Below are positions 43,136 through 52,039 of a stretch of DNA of 57,716 nt, piece by piece. The first letter of the stretch is position 1. The number at the start of each line of letters is the position of its first letter. The translations under genes were made by a program, and so were the position numbers. This DNA is from Chitinophagales bacterium (GTDB lineage: Bacteria; Bacteroidota; Bacteroidia; Chitinophagales; Saprospiraceae). The notes below the pieces were generated by a model. That model was not told where the DNA came from. It saw only the letters and a program-made list of their open reading frames with translations, and searched no databases. The stretch covers positions 1 to 57,716 of the forward strand of contig JAKSDI010000290.1 in the NCBI GenBank assembly GCA_022360175.1. Direction: 5' to 3'.

Positions 43136-43624
43136 TTAGTTCATATTTGCGTTACAACAATCACAATAGCCGTAGGTCAGCTCGGCAGTGGGGGCTATTT
43201 CTACAGGATCACCATTTGCATCCACGTACTCAAAAACTATTGGCTGGCCTCCGCTTGAACTTATGTATACATAGCGGTTCACACTGGTGTATGCTCCTTT
43301 GTCGTACAAGCATAATCGTTGTGCGAAAGTAGCTTCAGCAGGAGGAGGTATAGTGTTAGATGTACTTTCACAGCAGCACTTGCCTAATGTGATTGTGCCG
43401 CCTGCACTTACGTCTACTGTTTTACCAAGGGGAGAAAGGTAGTTGATCAATTTTGCGGTATCTGTCCTACTGCTATATAGGTAGTATCCGGTAATGGTGC
43501 TATCTATACTATTGTAGTTCCAGCATAGGTCTTTTGTGACTATAGTCGCGCCCTGTCCATAGATTAGGCCAGGAAGCAATAACAAAAGTCCTAAAACACA
43601 CTTATAGAAGATTTTTAGTCTCAT
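43136..43624 (-). CDS. Exported protein made of two Cys modules
   Basis: A 162-aa protein with a signal peptide (1-24) and two copies of a module of about 55 residues: C34 ... C83-C85 and C105 ... C154, C156, C157. The first copy starts DLCWNYNSIDSTIT, nearly the same as DLCWSYNSIDSSIT in the spike protein. The module ends in a G-x-C-x-C-C cluster that may bind metal or form disulfides. It has an ATATAAAGCT leader and lies 4 bp from the spike gene. It is probably a spike cofactor or base. Confidence 0.62.
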   Translation of the reverse strand: MRLKIFYKCVLGLLLLLPGLIYGQGATIVTKDLCWNYNSIDSTITGYYLYSSRTDTAKLINYLSPLGKTVDVSAGGTITLGKCCCESTSNTIPPPAEATFAQRLCLYDKGAYTSVNRYVYISSSGGQPIVFEYVDANGDPVEIAPTAELTYGYCDCCNANMN

Positions 43625-43641
43625 AGCTTTATATTCATTTA

Positions 43642-43980
43642 TTATACACTAGGGCTTAACATGCTGTAAGTAGCTGTGCCGCCTGGAGGAATTACTATGG
43701 TAATGGCTGGTGTCAGGTCTAACTTTTGGGTAACAGGATTAGAGTAGGCTTCCACGGGATAGGTTACACCAGTTGGTACAGTATCACCATTTACTGTTAT
43801 CTCTTCCTGCCCGTCGTTTTTGATCAATACTTTATATTGACCTGCCGGAATATTGTGAGTACCAGCTTCCAATGCCTGAAAATCTGTTTGCTGAGTACCT
43901 GTGGTATACGGGTCTACATTTACCGTTACATCTCCAAGGGAAACATTTGATTGTAAAGCTCTTACACCTATGTATGCCAT
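43642..43980 (-). CDS. Hypothetical small beta-rich structural protein
   Basis: A 112-aa protein from the ATG at 43980 (MAYIGVRALQSNVSLGDVTV). The frame is open to 44034, but the extra residues are Cys/Lys-rich and overlap the preceding gene. It is Thr/Val/Pro-rich with predicted beta strands and no Cys, as in fibre- or capsid-decorating proteins. No family recognised. Confidence 0.52.
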   Translation of the reverse strand: MAYIGVRALQSNVSLGDVTVNVDPYTTGTQQTDFQALEAGTHNIPAGQYKVLIKNDGQEEITVNGDTVPTGVTYPVEAYSNPVTQKLDLTPAITIVIPPGGTATYSMLSPSV

Positions 43981-43984
43981 TTGA

Positions 43985-44293
43985 TTAGTCTTTGTGGTAC
44001 ATTTCGAGTAGTACCATTTTGTGCATATGTTCACTAGAGTTATCTATCACTGAGAATTCAATGATAAATTCTTCGTTATCGAAAAATACATTTTGGTTAA
44101 GCCCGAATGGCTTTTCCTGACCTGGTACGAGGGAGTAGCCTACACCATCTTTTTTGAAGGTAGCCAGACTGTTTTCGCCATGATTTGAAAACTCAAAGGC
44201 TACTACTTTTTCACCACGTTTGCCGATTACTACAGTGGGGTCACCACCTTGCATGATAGACCGCATCCGTATGTTTGCTTTCTTTGCTTCCAT
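43985..44293 (-). CDS. Hypothetical small protein
   Basis: A 102-aa soluble, beta-rich protein (VVIGKRGEKVVAFEFSNHG, FIIEFSVID). No family recognised. Its start overlaps the stop of the coiled-coil protein by one base, and it ends 4 bp before the next gene, so expression is coupled. Probably a structural protein by context. Confidence 0.5.
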   Translation of the reverse strand: MEAKKANIRMRSIMQGGDPTVVIGKRGEKVVAFEFSNHGENSLATFKKDGVGYSLVPGQEKPFGLNQNVFFDNEEFIIEFSVIDNSSEHMHKMVLLEMYHKD

Positions 44294-45210
44294 TAGCCCA
44301 ACTGATTTAGAAGCATGTTTGCCTGCTCTGGATTTTTAGAAGCAAACAGTACAATTTTTTCAAATATGCCTATCGTGTCCTCAAAGCCATCTGCTTTAAG
44401 TCGTGTATAACAATCTACTAGCCTTAGAAGCTTATCGCCGCCATCAGGCTCTCCCGACTGCTGAAGGTTAATCAATGCCTGTATAGCTGGATTAAAATCA
44501 ATACCAACCTGACTGCCACTAGGAACTTCCGCTTCTTCATGTTCCTGTTCTGCATCGTTTACAGGTACTTCCTGCAATTCCTGCGGGCCTTGCACTGCTA
44601 CACGGGGAAAGAATGAAGCTACAACACCCTGTATAGTAGGGCCAGCCGTTTCAAGAAGTTTAGCCAACACAGTAGGATTCTCTTCAAGCTTATCAAGAAG
44701 CTTGTCCCATCGGTTTTTCTTCTCCTCTTGTATCGCTTCTATCATCTCTTCCATCCGCTCCATTTCACGATCACGAGCCACTTTATCTTCCAAAGCTTTG
44801 ATCTGCATTTGATGCTTTTCCTCAAGTGCGCTTACTTTGTCTGCCATCATTTGATGGTAGAGCTGTCCAATGGCGGGCATATTAGCACCATTTAAGCCAT
44901 TGATAGAAGCGTTATTTGTTGCAGCACTAGCTACTTGTTGCCCATAAGGTACTTGCACCTGCCAGGAAGTTTTAGCGGGATCTGTTTTGGATAGTTTGAA
45001 TTGTATTTCAAACTGGCGTGCGCCGTTTCTAGCCTGATCCATGATGTATTGCTCCAACATAGCCCAGCTATCTTGCGGCTCTTTTACCTCCAAATTAGAG
45101 TAGACTGTCCGACCATGGTCACGCTTCAACGTCCAATACGCTCCCTGTGCAGCTGTATTGATACGGTCTACATTATTGAAAAACCATTTGTGTAGTGCCT
45201 GCAAATCCAT
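44293..45210 (-). CDS. Coiled-coil protein of the structural operon
   Basis: A 305-aa protein with an N-terminal domain (1-110), a long charged coiled coil (about 118-180, MADKVSALEEKHQMQIKALE), an acidic linker (EQEHEEAEVPSG) and a helical C-terminus. No signal peptide. It could be a scaffolding or internal virion protein. No family recognised. Confidence 0.52.
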   Translation of the reverse strand: MDLQALHKWFFNNVDRINTAAQGAYWTLKRDHGRTVYSNLEVKEPQDSWAMLEQYIMDQARNGARQFEIQFKLSKTDPAKTSWQVQVPYGQQVASAATNNASINGLNGANMPAIGQLYHQMMADKVSALEEKHQMQIKALEDKVARDREMERMEEMIEAIQEEKKNRWDKLLDKLEENPTVLAKLLETAGPTIQGVVASFFPRVAVQGPQELQEVPVNDAEQEHEEAEVPSGSQVGIDFNPAIQALINLQQSGEPDGGDKLLRLVDCYTRLKADGFEDTIGIFEKIVLFASKNPEQANMLLNQLG

Positions 45211-45222
45211 TGTACCAAATTA

Positions 45223-45636
45223 TTATCGATAAAGAATAATTAGCTCTATCTCTTCTCCTGTTGTAATGGTTGAAGGGTCGCTAATTGATATTTTTGAGTT
45301 GGCGATATCAAAGGGCATATCTGGCAATCGAAAGAAAGGCTCTGAAGCATCTCGTCTTTGAATAAACTCTAAAGGTATTTCACGCAAATAGTCTTCATTT
45401 ACCTTACTACGTAGGCGAATGTGTGCACAATTAAATGCATTAGAGTTGATCAAGTCAGCACCTGTACGAGTTTTTTTACTACCGCCAGGAGCACGACAAG
45501 AGATACCAATCCATGCAGAGCAGTTATTCAGGATACTCTTGTCTGGTAAATCATAATCGCCTTTGCCTGCTTTCATCTCAATATTAATTACAGCTATACT
45601 TGCAGGTTCATCCCAGTAATTGATTACTCGGCCCAT
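45223..45636 (-). CDS. Hypothetical beta-rich protein, possible minor capsid protein
   Basis: A 137-aa soluble protein with alternating beta-type stretches and no export signal, next to the 247-aa capsid candidate. It could be a vertex or cement protein with a single jelly roll. This is suggested by size, position and predicted strands only. Confidence 0.42.
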   Translation of the reverse strand: MGRVINYWDEPASIAVINIEMKAGKGDYDLPDKSILNNCSAWIGISCRAPGGSKKTRTGADLINSNAFNCAHIRLRSKVNEDYLREIPLEFIQRRDASEPFFRLPDMPFDIANSKISISDPSTITTGEEIELIILYR

Positions 45637-45726
45637 TTTGTTGAATTTGGAATGATGAAAGGGAGATAATGCTGCTTACATAATTGCTTGCAAGCAGCAT
45701 TATATATTCAGTTACTATGCAGCTTT

Positions 45727-46470
45727 CTAATACTGCTTTAGATCGATATTGAGTACCTTATCAGCACCGCCTCTGATGATCCAACCAGGCATAATTACGA
45801 CTGCCTTGTTTTGCTCTACCTTACCTGAATCGTTTGCAGTACTACCTGCTTCGATTGTACCAGTGTTTGCACCCTGGATAGTAAGATTGATACGGTTTTC
45901 ATTGCCACCAATCAACACCAGTTGTTTCATGATTGGGTGGAAGTTGCTGAAATCAGCGAGGGAAGCATTACTGTTGTGATAACGATTTCCTGCCTGAAAA
46001 GAATTATCAGGCACACGCTCTAGCATAGAGGTATCCAGTTTATAGATGATCTCCTGCCCATCGGCATACAATGCCATATCAGCATTATACACACCTTGTA
46101 CACATTCCGCTTCAGAGAAACCACCAACGGCAGCACCATCAAAGATGCGGTCATCAACGTAGTTCATCAGCTTGCCATTACCAGGGTAGCTTATGCCATC
46201 TGCAAATTTTTCCTTAGTAACAAAAAGTCCCCAGCCTACTGGAGCAAAAGCATCATTATTTTGAAGCAAACGCTCTGTTTTGGATGCCGTTTTACCAGCT
46301 TCTTTGCCTAGTATTAAATCATAACTAGACTTTCCATTATCCAGAAATATTTCCGATCGGAGATAAAATTCCTGAATAGTTTCGGCAGGTAAACCTGCCT
46401 CCATTAGTTTTATGCGGGTTGCAATGAAAGTGTTGTATATCACTGTCAAAGCATTAGAATAAACATTCAT
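45727..46470 (-). CDS. Candidate major capsid protein
   Basis: A 247-aa protein with a helical N-terminus (about 1-50) and a beta-rich remainder with Gly/Asn/Thr loops, ending NRINLTIQGANTGT...IMPGWIIRGGADKVLNIDL. There is no signal peptide or Cys cluster. It lies between glycine-rich and beta-rich small genes with 58- and 90-bp gaps, longer than elsewhere in the operon, as expected for a strongly and separately expressed gene. The length fits double-jelly-roll capsids such as PM2 P2, but no sequence match could be made. Confidence 0.38.
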   Translation of the reverse strand: MNVYSNALTVIYNTFIATRIKLMEAGLPAETIQEFYLRSEIFLDNGKSSYDLILGKEAGKTASKTERLLQNNDAFAPVGWGLFVTKEKFADGISYPGNGKLMNYVDDRIFDGAAVGGFSEAECVQGVYNADMALYADGQEIIYKLDTSMLERVPDNSFQAGNRYHNSNASLADFSNFHPIMKQLVLIGGNENRINLTIQGANTGTIEAGSTANDSGKVEQNKAVVIMPGWIIRGGADKVLNIDLKQY

Positions 46471-46528
46471 TGCTTAGTCTTTTACGAGTTTGAAGTTTTG
46501 AATTTTAAATCATTGCTGTGGGAGTCGC

Positions 46529-46963
46529 CTAGGCTACTTTCGCACGTAATGGTTCGCGTACTGTTTGACGACTATTACCTCCTAAAATGCGGTGACGACG
46601 ATTATACAGAGCACGTGAGCCAGGGCCCAAAGTGTTCCTGTTGATTGCCCCTATACCAAAAGCTCCCAATAGATCAGATGCGCCATCTGCAATCCAACCA
46701 GCGCCTAGGCCCTGTGTAATATCGCTTTCGGTTTTAGTAAGAAGAAAGAATCCAGCGCCAGCTTTTACACCACCTATGATGGTGCCAGCCATACCCGGAT
46801 TTTCCTGAACAAAAGATATTTTTTCGAGCATGCCGCCGACAATCCCGCCTGTAGCACCACCCGCTGCCATTCCCGCAATAAACTCTGTGGAAATTTTTAC
46901 TGTAGTTTTAGCTTTCTTTTTAGCCATAGTTCCAGAAATTTTAGAACATGCCTTGCAACACAT
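46529..46963 (-). CDS. Glycine-zipper membrane protein
   Basis: A 144-aa protein with Lys-rich N-terminus (MAKKKAKTT from residue 13), Gly/Ala-rich hydrophobic helices (about 28-48, 62-80, 90-115) and a basic C-terminus (RHRILGGNSRQTVREP). The GAAxGG patterns suggest close helix packing in a membrane. ATTATAAAGCT precedes the first ATG. A start at residue 13 is an alternative. A viral inner-membrane role is plausible. Confidence 0.52.
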   Translation of the reverse strand: MCCKACSKISGTMAKKKAKTTVKISTEFIAGMAAGGATGGIVGGMLEKISFVQENPGMAGTIIGGVKAGAGFFLLTKTESDITQGLGAGWIADGASDLLGAFGIGAINRNTLGPGSRALYNRRHRILGGNSRQTVREPLRAKVA

Positions 46964-47007
46964 GTTTATAGCTTTATAATGTGAATAATTGATTGGCCGT
47001 AAACAGC

Positions 47008-47199
47008 CTACTTGCGGCGTCTGCGCCTGGTAGTCTTTTTACGTTTAGCAGTCTTTTTCTTTCCTGCTGTCTCTACACACCAGCGTTTACCGCTCTTTTT
47101 CAATCGGCCGGTATGACCTGCGTCGTGTAGTCTTTTCTGTGCTTTCTTAGCTGCCGTTTTGGTAGTGTGGCAACTCTTTACCTTATACTTTCTAGGCAT
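47008..47199 (-). CDS. Very basic 63-aa protein, probable nucleic-acid condensing protein
   Basis: A 63-aa protein with about half Lys/Arg/His, ending KKTTRRRRRK. It has two Cys residues and no hydrophobic segment. Such proteins bind nucleic acid without sequence specificity and occur as genome-condensing or capsid-core proteins in several viruses. It lies 3 bp after the stop of the transglutaminase-like gene. Confidence 0.6.
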   Translation of the reverse strand: MPRKYKVKSCHTTKTAAKKAQKRLHDAGHTGRLKKSGKRWCVETAGKKKTAKRKKTTRRRRRK

Positions 47200-47202
47200 A
47201 GA

Positions 47203-48804
47203 TTACTTATTTTTTGAAGGTTGAAATAATAACTTGCCACCCAATGCCAGGAGGGCTATTGTCTTTAAGTCCATACCTGCAAATAGGGCATTGCCGCCAC
47301 TGGTGCCATTGTTGGTACCACCAGGTATAGGATTGCCATCCGAATCCACCATAGGTAGAAAATCGGATTCATCAATTTTGATGTTGGGGCTTCCCGGACC
47401 AGGAATATCTCTGAAAGCTTTTTCAGCTTTTGTCTCTTGAACAAAGGTGTTGATGAGTTTAATACCTGCGCCTATTACACTCACAATAGCTGTGATCAAT
47501 AATGTGATCGTGGCAGGATCAGGAAGAAAGCCGACACTGTTTGGCACCATGACTGGCCGAAGTATATCCAATGCACTTTCAGGAGTTTCACCTATTGCTT
47601 CGATCGTACCTGTACGCATGATCGATCGAATATTATATTCAGAAAGGCCTGTAACATTACTGGCTGTATATACCCACGATTCCTGGTTGAGGTACTTTAC
47701 AGCAATAGGAGTATTATAATTGTTGCCCGAAAGGCGCATTTGATCATAAAGAAAATTGGTACCGCTATCTACCAAATGAGCATTCACCACATTCTCCATT
47801 TCCTTTTCATCGAGGCAATCACGGTAATATGAATCATAGGCTGCCTGCCATGTATCATCATATTCACCAAAAGGGCCAGGCCCACCACCTTGATTTCCTA
47901 CGGTTCTGTTTGCATAGCTTACTGCCTGTACATGACAGTAGTTTTCCTGCTCTGCTGATGTTCCAAAGCCTAGTATTGCATGTGACATATAGCAAGGGTA
48001 ATCCCTACGCTGTATTTTATGTACATACTTCCGGATGTTGGGTATGGTAGCAAAGCGTGCACCTCCAGCATGTAAGCCACGGTCATATACATTTCGTAGC
48101 TGAGACAATGCCCGCTTTTGTATATCTGCTTCTTTGTTAAAGCCTCTTGCCTGATTGATAGTAGCCACTAATTCCATTTCACGGATCACAGCGGCTAACT
48201 GCAATTCGGCATCTGTGAGCCTCGATATAGGGAACTTAGGACGTGCTGGCAGCACTATAGGTTTTCCCTGAAGGCCTGCTATTTCAACTATCTTAGTCAT
48301 AGAGGGCTTTTTGTCTTTTTTGTATGTGTATGGGCTTTCTAAATCGAAATACTCATACACGGTATCTACTATGACCTCCTTGCCGTCTATCACCGCCACA
48401 CAGTATACATGCTGAATGCGATGACTTTTTACATAGGAGGAGAAGCGTATTTTGACGGGTATTCCCATGTTCTCCAGGCAGAACCTGACAAATACGGTCA
48501 TACTCTTACAATCACTTCCTTCACCATTTAGCGCATATTCGTATGTCCGTGCGGGATGCTTGATGATTTGTGTGCCTACTGGATCGGGAACATAAGGTAT
48601 ATGCTCTCTTACCCATTGCCACACAGCGCGGCACTTTTCATAATCACTCCCTTTGAAACTGGCAGATAACTTTTTTACCTGCTTGGCCAGGTGCATCTTA
48701 TCGCACACCTTCATTATCACCTGGATAATATTCTCTGTATTGCCCCAATTGAAATGGATTATCTCCTGCCTGGGTGCTGTTGGTATTTCTGGTATTGCAC
48801 TCAT
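47203..48804 (-). CDS. Transglutaminase-like protein with C-terminal membrane segments
   Basis: A 533-aa protein. Residues about 55-150 form a transglutaminase/protease-like core with C99 (GSDCKSM), H132 (QHVYCVAVID) and D147 (VIVDTVYEYFD) as triad. The middle (200-420) has no recognised domain. Two hydrophobic segments follow (about 430-455 TITLLITAIVSVIGAG and 515-530). The fold can hydrolyse peptides or crosslink proteins. In this context it may crosslink the particle or act on the wall. Its start overlaps the stop of the WHy-like gene. Confidence 0.72.
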   Translation of the reverse strand: MSAIPEIPTAPRQEIIHFNWGNTENIIQVIMKVCDKMHLAKQVKKLSASFKGSDYEKCRAVWQWVREHIPYVPDPVGTQIIKHPARTYEYALNGEGSDCKSMTVFVRFCLENMGIPVKIRFSSYVKSHRIQHVYCVAVIDGKEVIVDTVYEYFDLESPYTYKKDKKPSMTKIVEIAGLQGKPIVLPARPKFPISRLTDAELQLAAVIREMELVATINQARGFNKEADIQKRALSQLRNVYDRGLHAGGARFATIPNIRKYVHKIQRRDYPCYMSHAILGFGTSAEQENYCHVQAVSYANRTVGNQGGGPGPFGEYDDTWQAAYDSYYRDCLDEKEMENVVNAHLVDSGTNFLYDQMRLSGNNYNTPIAVKYLNQESWVYTASNVTGLSEYNIRSIMRTGTIEAIGETPESALDILRPVMVPNSVGFLPDPATITLLITAIVSVIGAGIKLINTFVQETKAEKAFRDIPGPGSPNIKIDESDFLPMVDSDGNPIPGGTNNGTSGGNALFAGMDLKTIALLALGGKLLFQPSKNK

Positions 48805-49283
48805 ATAAGCGGCAAATCCATATCTAGAGGGATATTCACAAAGCTGGTGCGCAATAGTCCTTTTACCCGTATGCTGCCTAATAGCGTACCGCCTTGTATG
48901 ATATTGGCAATACTATTAGGTAGCTCCGTAATATCTACCTGAGCCTGTAGTGGTACAGCCGCAGTAGAATTAGCTGGGATAGTGAGGAATCCTGAAAGGG
49001 CAATATCACCTAATTTTTCAGCGCCATAGAATAGCTCTCCTTCAAAGCCCTGCACATTACCTCCTATGTTGTTTCCATTGGTCACTGAAAAGATTATATC
49101 AATGATAACCTTTGTTGGATTGGTAATCTGCCACTTGATCTTTGCAGAATCTGGTGCTACCTCCACATTTTCCATAATGGTAGAACCAGCTCTAAAAGCT
49201 ATTTCCTTGAGGGCATAAAGAATGCCCAGGCCAATAAAAAGTGTTTGTAATGTTCCTTTCAAGGCACGTGGTTTTGATTGCAA
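48801..49283 (-). CDS. Membrane-anchored LEA14/WHy-like protein
   Basis: A 160-aa protein with an N-terminal membrane segment (10-28, TLQTLFIGLGILYALKEIAF) and a beta-sandwich domain with NPTKVIIDIIFSVTNGNNIG and a symmetric second part. This is the pattern of LEA type-2 / WHy domains. Such a fold in a virus-like operon is unusual. It overlaps the transglutaminase-like gene by 4 bp. First gene of the tightly packed part of the operon. Confidence 0.6.
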   Translation of the reverse strand: MQSKPRALKGTLQTLFIGLGILYALKEIAFRAGSTIMENVEVAPDSAKIKWQITNPTKVIIDIIFSVTNGNNIGGNVQGFEGELFYGAEKLGDIALSGFLTIPANSTAAVPLQAQVDITELPNSIANIIQGGTLLGSIRVKGLLRTSFVNIPLDMDLPLI

Positions 49284-49325
49284 GATGCCTATATACGCAC
49301 GTGCACGTGTACATACATTTAGTTA

Positions 49326-49779
49326 AGTGTAAGTACTTGTATTACCGTGTAAATAAAATGTTATCTGCTTGCTTTCTGGCGTGCTAGTTTTCGCCTTTTG
49401 GCGCGTGCCTGGGCGCAGGATTCCAATGCCTCTGTCAATTCCTGCATGGTGATATCATGTATCTTGATCAATTTGCGATTGATACGGTAAGGTACAGACT
49501 TGTATTTCTTCCAGACAGCTTCTGTGATCTCTAATTCTTTCAGGTGGGGGGATACGTAGTTAGAGTAGAGCGTTTCGTAACTGGCTGGTGTATCTCCATC
49601 TCTGCTGAAGATATACCGGAAGACTTCTTTGCTCAGTCTCCTGGGAATTGTAATTTTCTTGTTAGCGGTTGCCTCATTCATCACGTGCCTATTTGTATAA
49701 TGAGCCTACCCACTGCGCATACCTATCCAAATATACTACATAAATTACTTATATACCTACTCTGTAAAGTACTTACACT
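49326..49779. repeat. 13-bp inverted repeats flanking the 107-aa gene
   Basis: AGTGTAAGTACTT at 49326-49338 and its exact complement AAGTACTTACACT at 49767-49779 bracket the gene 49361-49684. Each contains the palindrome AAGTACTT. The right copy sits inside a longer imperfect palindrome (TATACCTAC ... GTAGTATA). They look like operator sites. Confidence 0.55.
49361..49684 (-). CDS. Small basic protein, possible regulator
   Basis: A 107-aa helical protein, Lys/Arg-rich at both ends (ending RAKRRKLARQKASR), without a membrane segment. No HTH I can name, but its position between two copies of a palindromic 13-mer suggests an autoregulated DNA-binding protein. No family recognised. Confidence 0.5.
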   Translation of the reverse strand: MMNEATANKKITIPRRLSKEVFRYIFSRDGDTPASYETLYSNYVSPHLKELEITEAVWKKYKSVPYRINRKLIKIHDITMQELTEALESCAQARAKRRKLARQKASR

Positions 49780-49803
49780 ATAGGTAGTATAGATGTAGCC
49801 TAC

Positions 49804-50073
49804 CTATCGGAATTTGTAGAAGACCTTGAAATCAGAGCCAAGTATACTAAAGGAGTAATAGGCTATATTATTATCTTCTACTCTCTTATGTAGGTGCTTG
49901 ATGCCTTTGTCTATGAGATCACCGACAATGTGCTCTTTCGTGTCTATATCGACCCATATTGAATTGATAAAGCCATCTGGCAAAGAAGGGAGGGATTTTT
50001 TAATCGCGATGGCAAGATAAACTAAATCATCTACCGTTTTGATTTCTTCATGCTTGTTAATGGAAGTAGCCAT
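49804..50073 (-). CDS. Hypothetical 89-aa protein
   Basis: A small soluble alpha/beta protein. No family recognised. It is the first leftward gene after the control region at 50.1-50.6 kb, with an ATG preceded by AT-rich sequence. It could be a regulator or an early gene of the element. Confidence 0.45.
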   Translation of the reverse strand: MATSINKHEEIKTVDDLVYLAIAIKKSLPSLPDGFINSIWVDIDTKEHIVGDLIDKGIKHLHKRVEDNNIAYYSFSILGSDFKVFYKFR

Positions 50074-50618
50074 ACCAATGTAGTTTTCTAGGGAGGCAGA
50101 GTGTTGCGCTTTGATTTGTGCATACGCCTACCTGGTTATACAATATTACTTCCAGCTTTTGCCTTAATAAAAATCGTTTATGTACGCTGTAGTATGGTTA
50201 GTGGGAATAAAGGTAGGACACTTTTATAGAAATGACAAGCTACATTGTATTTTTTACTAAATTTGGTTGCCTTAATATGTGAGGGGGCTGCCCTAACAAT
50301 GCCTTAGTTTTAAACAATTTTAATTTTACCTTTTCAGGTAATTGTTATCCAGCGAGCAGCCCCTTTTTATTGATTTACAGCTTTTAAGAAATGTTATAAC
50401 ACTTCTACATCGCCTGTAATGATAATAGTTAAAAGGCCGATAAACCATCCCATAGTTTAGCATATTTAGTGTTATGCTAATCTATCGCCTAATAATACTA
50501 CAGAGGCAGCAATAAAACATGTTTTGTGATGTGTTTTATTGTCTTGGGTAAGTGATTGTGATTTTACATTGTGCTGATTTTGTGTAAATTGTATTGTTGA
50601 ACAAGTAAATATTATATC
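50074..50618. promoter_or_regulatory. Divergent control region with three palindromes
   Basis: A 545-bp non-coding region between leftward and rightward genes. It contains the hairpin candidate at 50284-50368 (listed separately), an 8-bp inverted repeat TTAGCATA (50457-50464) / TATGCTAA (50473-50480), and a 10-bp inverted repeat CAATAAAACA (50510-50519) / TGTTTTATTG (50532-50541). The last two look like operators or regulatory hairpins for the TPR gene, which starts 78 bp further on. Confidence 0.5.
50284..50368 (+). ncRNA. Candidate structured small RNA with terminator-like end
   Basis: GGGGCTGC (50284-50291) pairs exactly with GCAGCCCC (50356-50363) and an inner AACAAT pairs with ATTGTT (50341-50346). 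T5 follows directly. The result is an 85-nt hairpin-closed transcript end. It could be a small RNA, a long-loop terminator or an attenuator. No family recognised. Confidence 0.4.
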
Positions 50619-51989
50619 ATGTTGATGAGAGAACTAGTCCAGGTAGCAAAACCTGATTTATCCTCAACGGATAAGCAGCAACAGTATTACGATCTCTTGA
50701 CGCAGGGAGTAGAGAAGGAAGATATCATTGATGTTCTATTTGACAATGCGCCTACTGCTGAACAAAATTTAAGGCAACTCAAATTTACACTTGAAAACAA
50801 ACTGGTATCAGATTTTATTTCACAATCTAATAAAACTGGCAATCAGGCATTGGACACTGCATCAATTGCATATAAATATTATGCAGCGGGTAAATTGATG
50901 CTTGCTCGACAATTCCAGGAAGGAGGGGCTGAACTTTTAGAGAAGGCTTATAGGTATGCACGAAAGGGACAGATAATAAGCATTGCTCTTGACTGCGCTA
51001 AAACATTGGCCACCTACTTTAGCAACATTGAAGGTGATTTTAAAAAATTCAGTTACTATCAGGAATCGCTAAATGAGCTTTTCGAACTACAACAGAAAGA
51101 AACAATTGCACAATCCTATTTCAATGAGATTAGTTTTCATTTTAAACACAAATGGAATGATAATATAGCAGCTAAAGCTTTTACCTATTGCACTTTGACT
51201 GCTCCTACTATTCATACAAGTGTAAGGACGGCTATTTTTCATTTTCAAACATTGACACTTGCCTATATTTCTGATCTGGATTTTGAGGGGCTTATAAAGT
51301 GCTGTGAGGAGGCATTCGATCATTTCTCCAATATTGAACATCCTCCCAAATCTGTTGTGACTATTTTTAAAGTCAAACAAGCAACTGGATATATTCATCT
51401 GGGGCAATATGAAAAGGCAATAAACTGCCTTGATGAAGTAATTGCAATCGCAGATAAGGGTAAGTATAGCTACTGTACGGCATTCTTTTACAAAGGGATC
51501 ACCGGATTACATGCTAATGATATTAAGCTTGCCAATGAGGCTTTAAAGGCTGCACAGCCATACATTGACAATTTGCCTGGAAACTTTCAGGAGCAATGGA
51601 AGATTCTACAGGCATACATAGCTCTCTTTTCCTCTGAGAAGTTTAAAATAGGTAAGTTCTTAAACGAAGTACCTATTTTCGAAAAAGATAAAGCAGGTGG
51701 AAATGCTGCTATTATCATTGTACAATTACTCCATTATTTAAAAAAGGGCCATACCAGTTCATACATTGAATATAGCGATGCTTTAGCCCGATACACATCG
51801 CGTTATCTCAGTGGCAAGATGAAAATATTAGCGAAGCTATTACTAGAGGTACCTAAAGGGCATTTCAAGCGTAGCACCATAGAGCTACGCACAAAACGCC
51901 TGGTTAAAAAACTGAATACTGAAAGTAGGGAATTGGAAATAATACCAGCTCAGAGAGTATGGGAGATGGTTTTGAATTTTACTAGCTAA
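50619..51989 (+). CDS. TPR-type helical protein (cargo gene)
   Basis: A 456-aa all-helical protein with tetratricopeptide-like repeats (about 80-350; clear ones near AYRYARKGQ and LGQYEKAINCLDEVIAIADKG). No membrane segment or catalytic motif. Transcribed against the structural operon and followed 50 bp later by a candidate nuclease gene in the same direction. The pair looks like inserted cargo. In its region it could be a protein-recognition partner of that nuclease. Inference only. Confidence 0.6.
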   Translation: MLMRELVQVAKPDLSSTDKQQQYYDLLTQGVEKEDIIDVLFDNAPTAEQNLRQLKFTLENKLVSDFISQSNKTGNQALDTASIAYKYYAAGKLMLARQFQEGGAELLEKAYRYARKGQIISIALDCAKTLATYFSNIEGDFKKFSYYQESLNELFELQQKETIAQSYFNEISFHFKHKWNDNIAAKAFTYCTLTAPTIHTSVRTAIFHFQTLTLAYISDLDFEGLIKCCEEAFDHFSNIEHPPKSVVTIFKVKQATGYIHLGQYEKAINCLDEVIAIADKGKYSYCTAFFYKGITGLHANDIKLANEALKAAQPYIDNLPGNFQEQWKILQAYIALFSSEKFKIGKFLNEVPIFEKDKAGGNAAIIIVQLLHYLKKGHTSSYIEYSDALARYTSRYLSGKMKILAKLLLEVPKGHFKRSTIELRTKRLVKKLNTESRELEIIPAQRVWEMVLNFTS

Positions 51990-52039
51990 CTTAATTAAAA
52001 GTTGTACCTATCTGAATCTTTCATTAGGAAAAAGTAATC

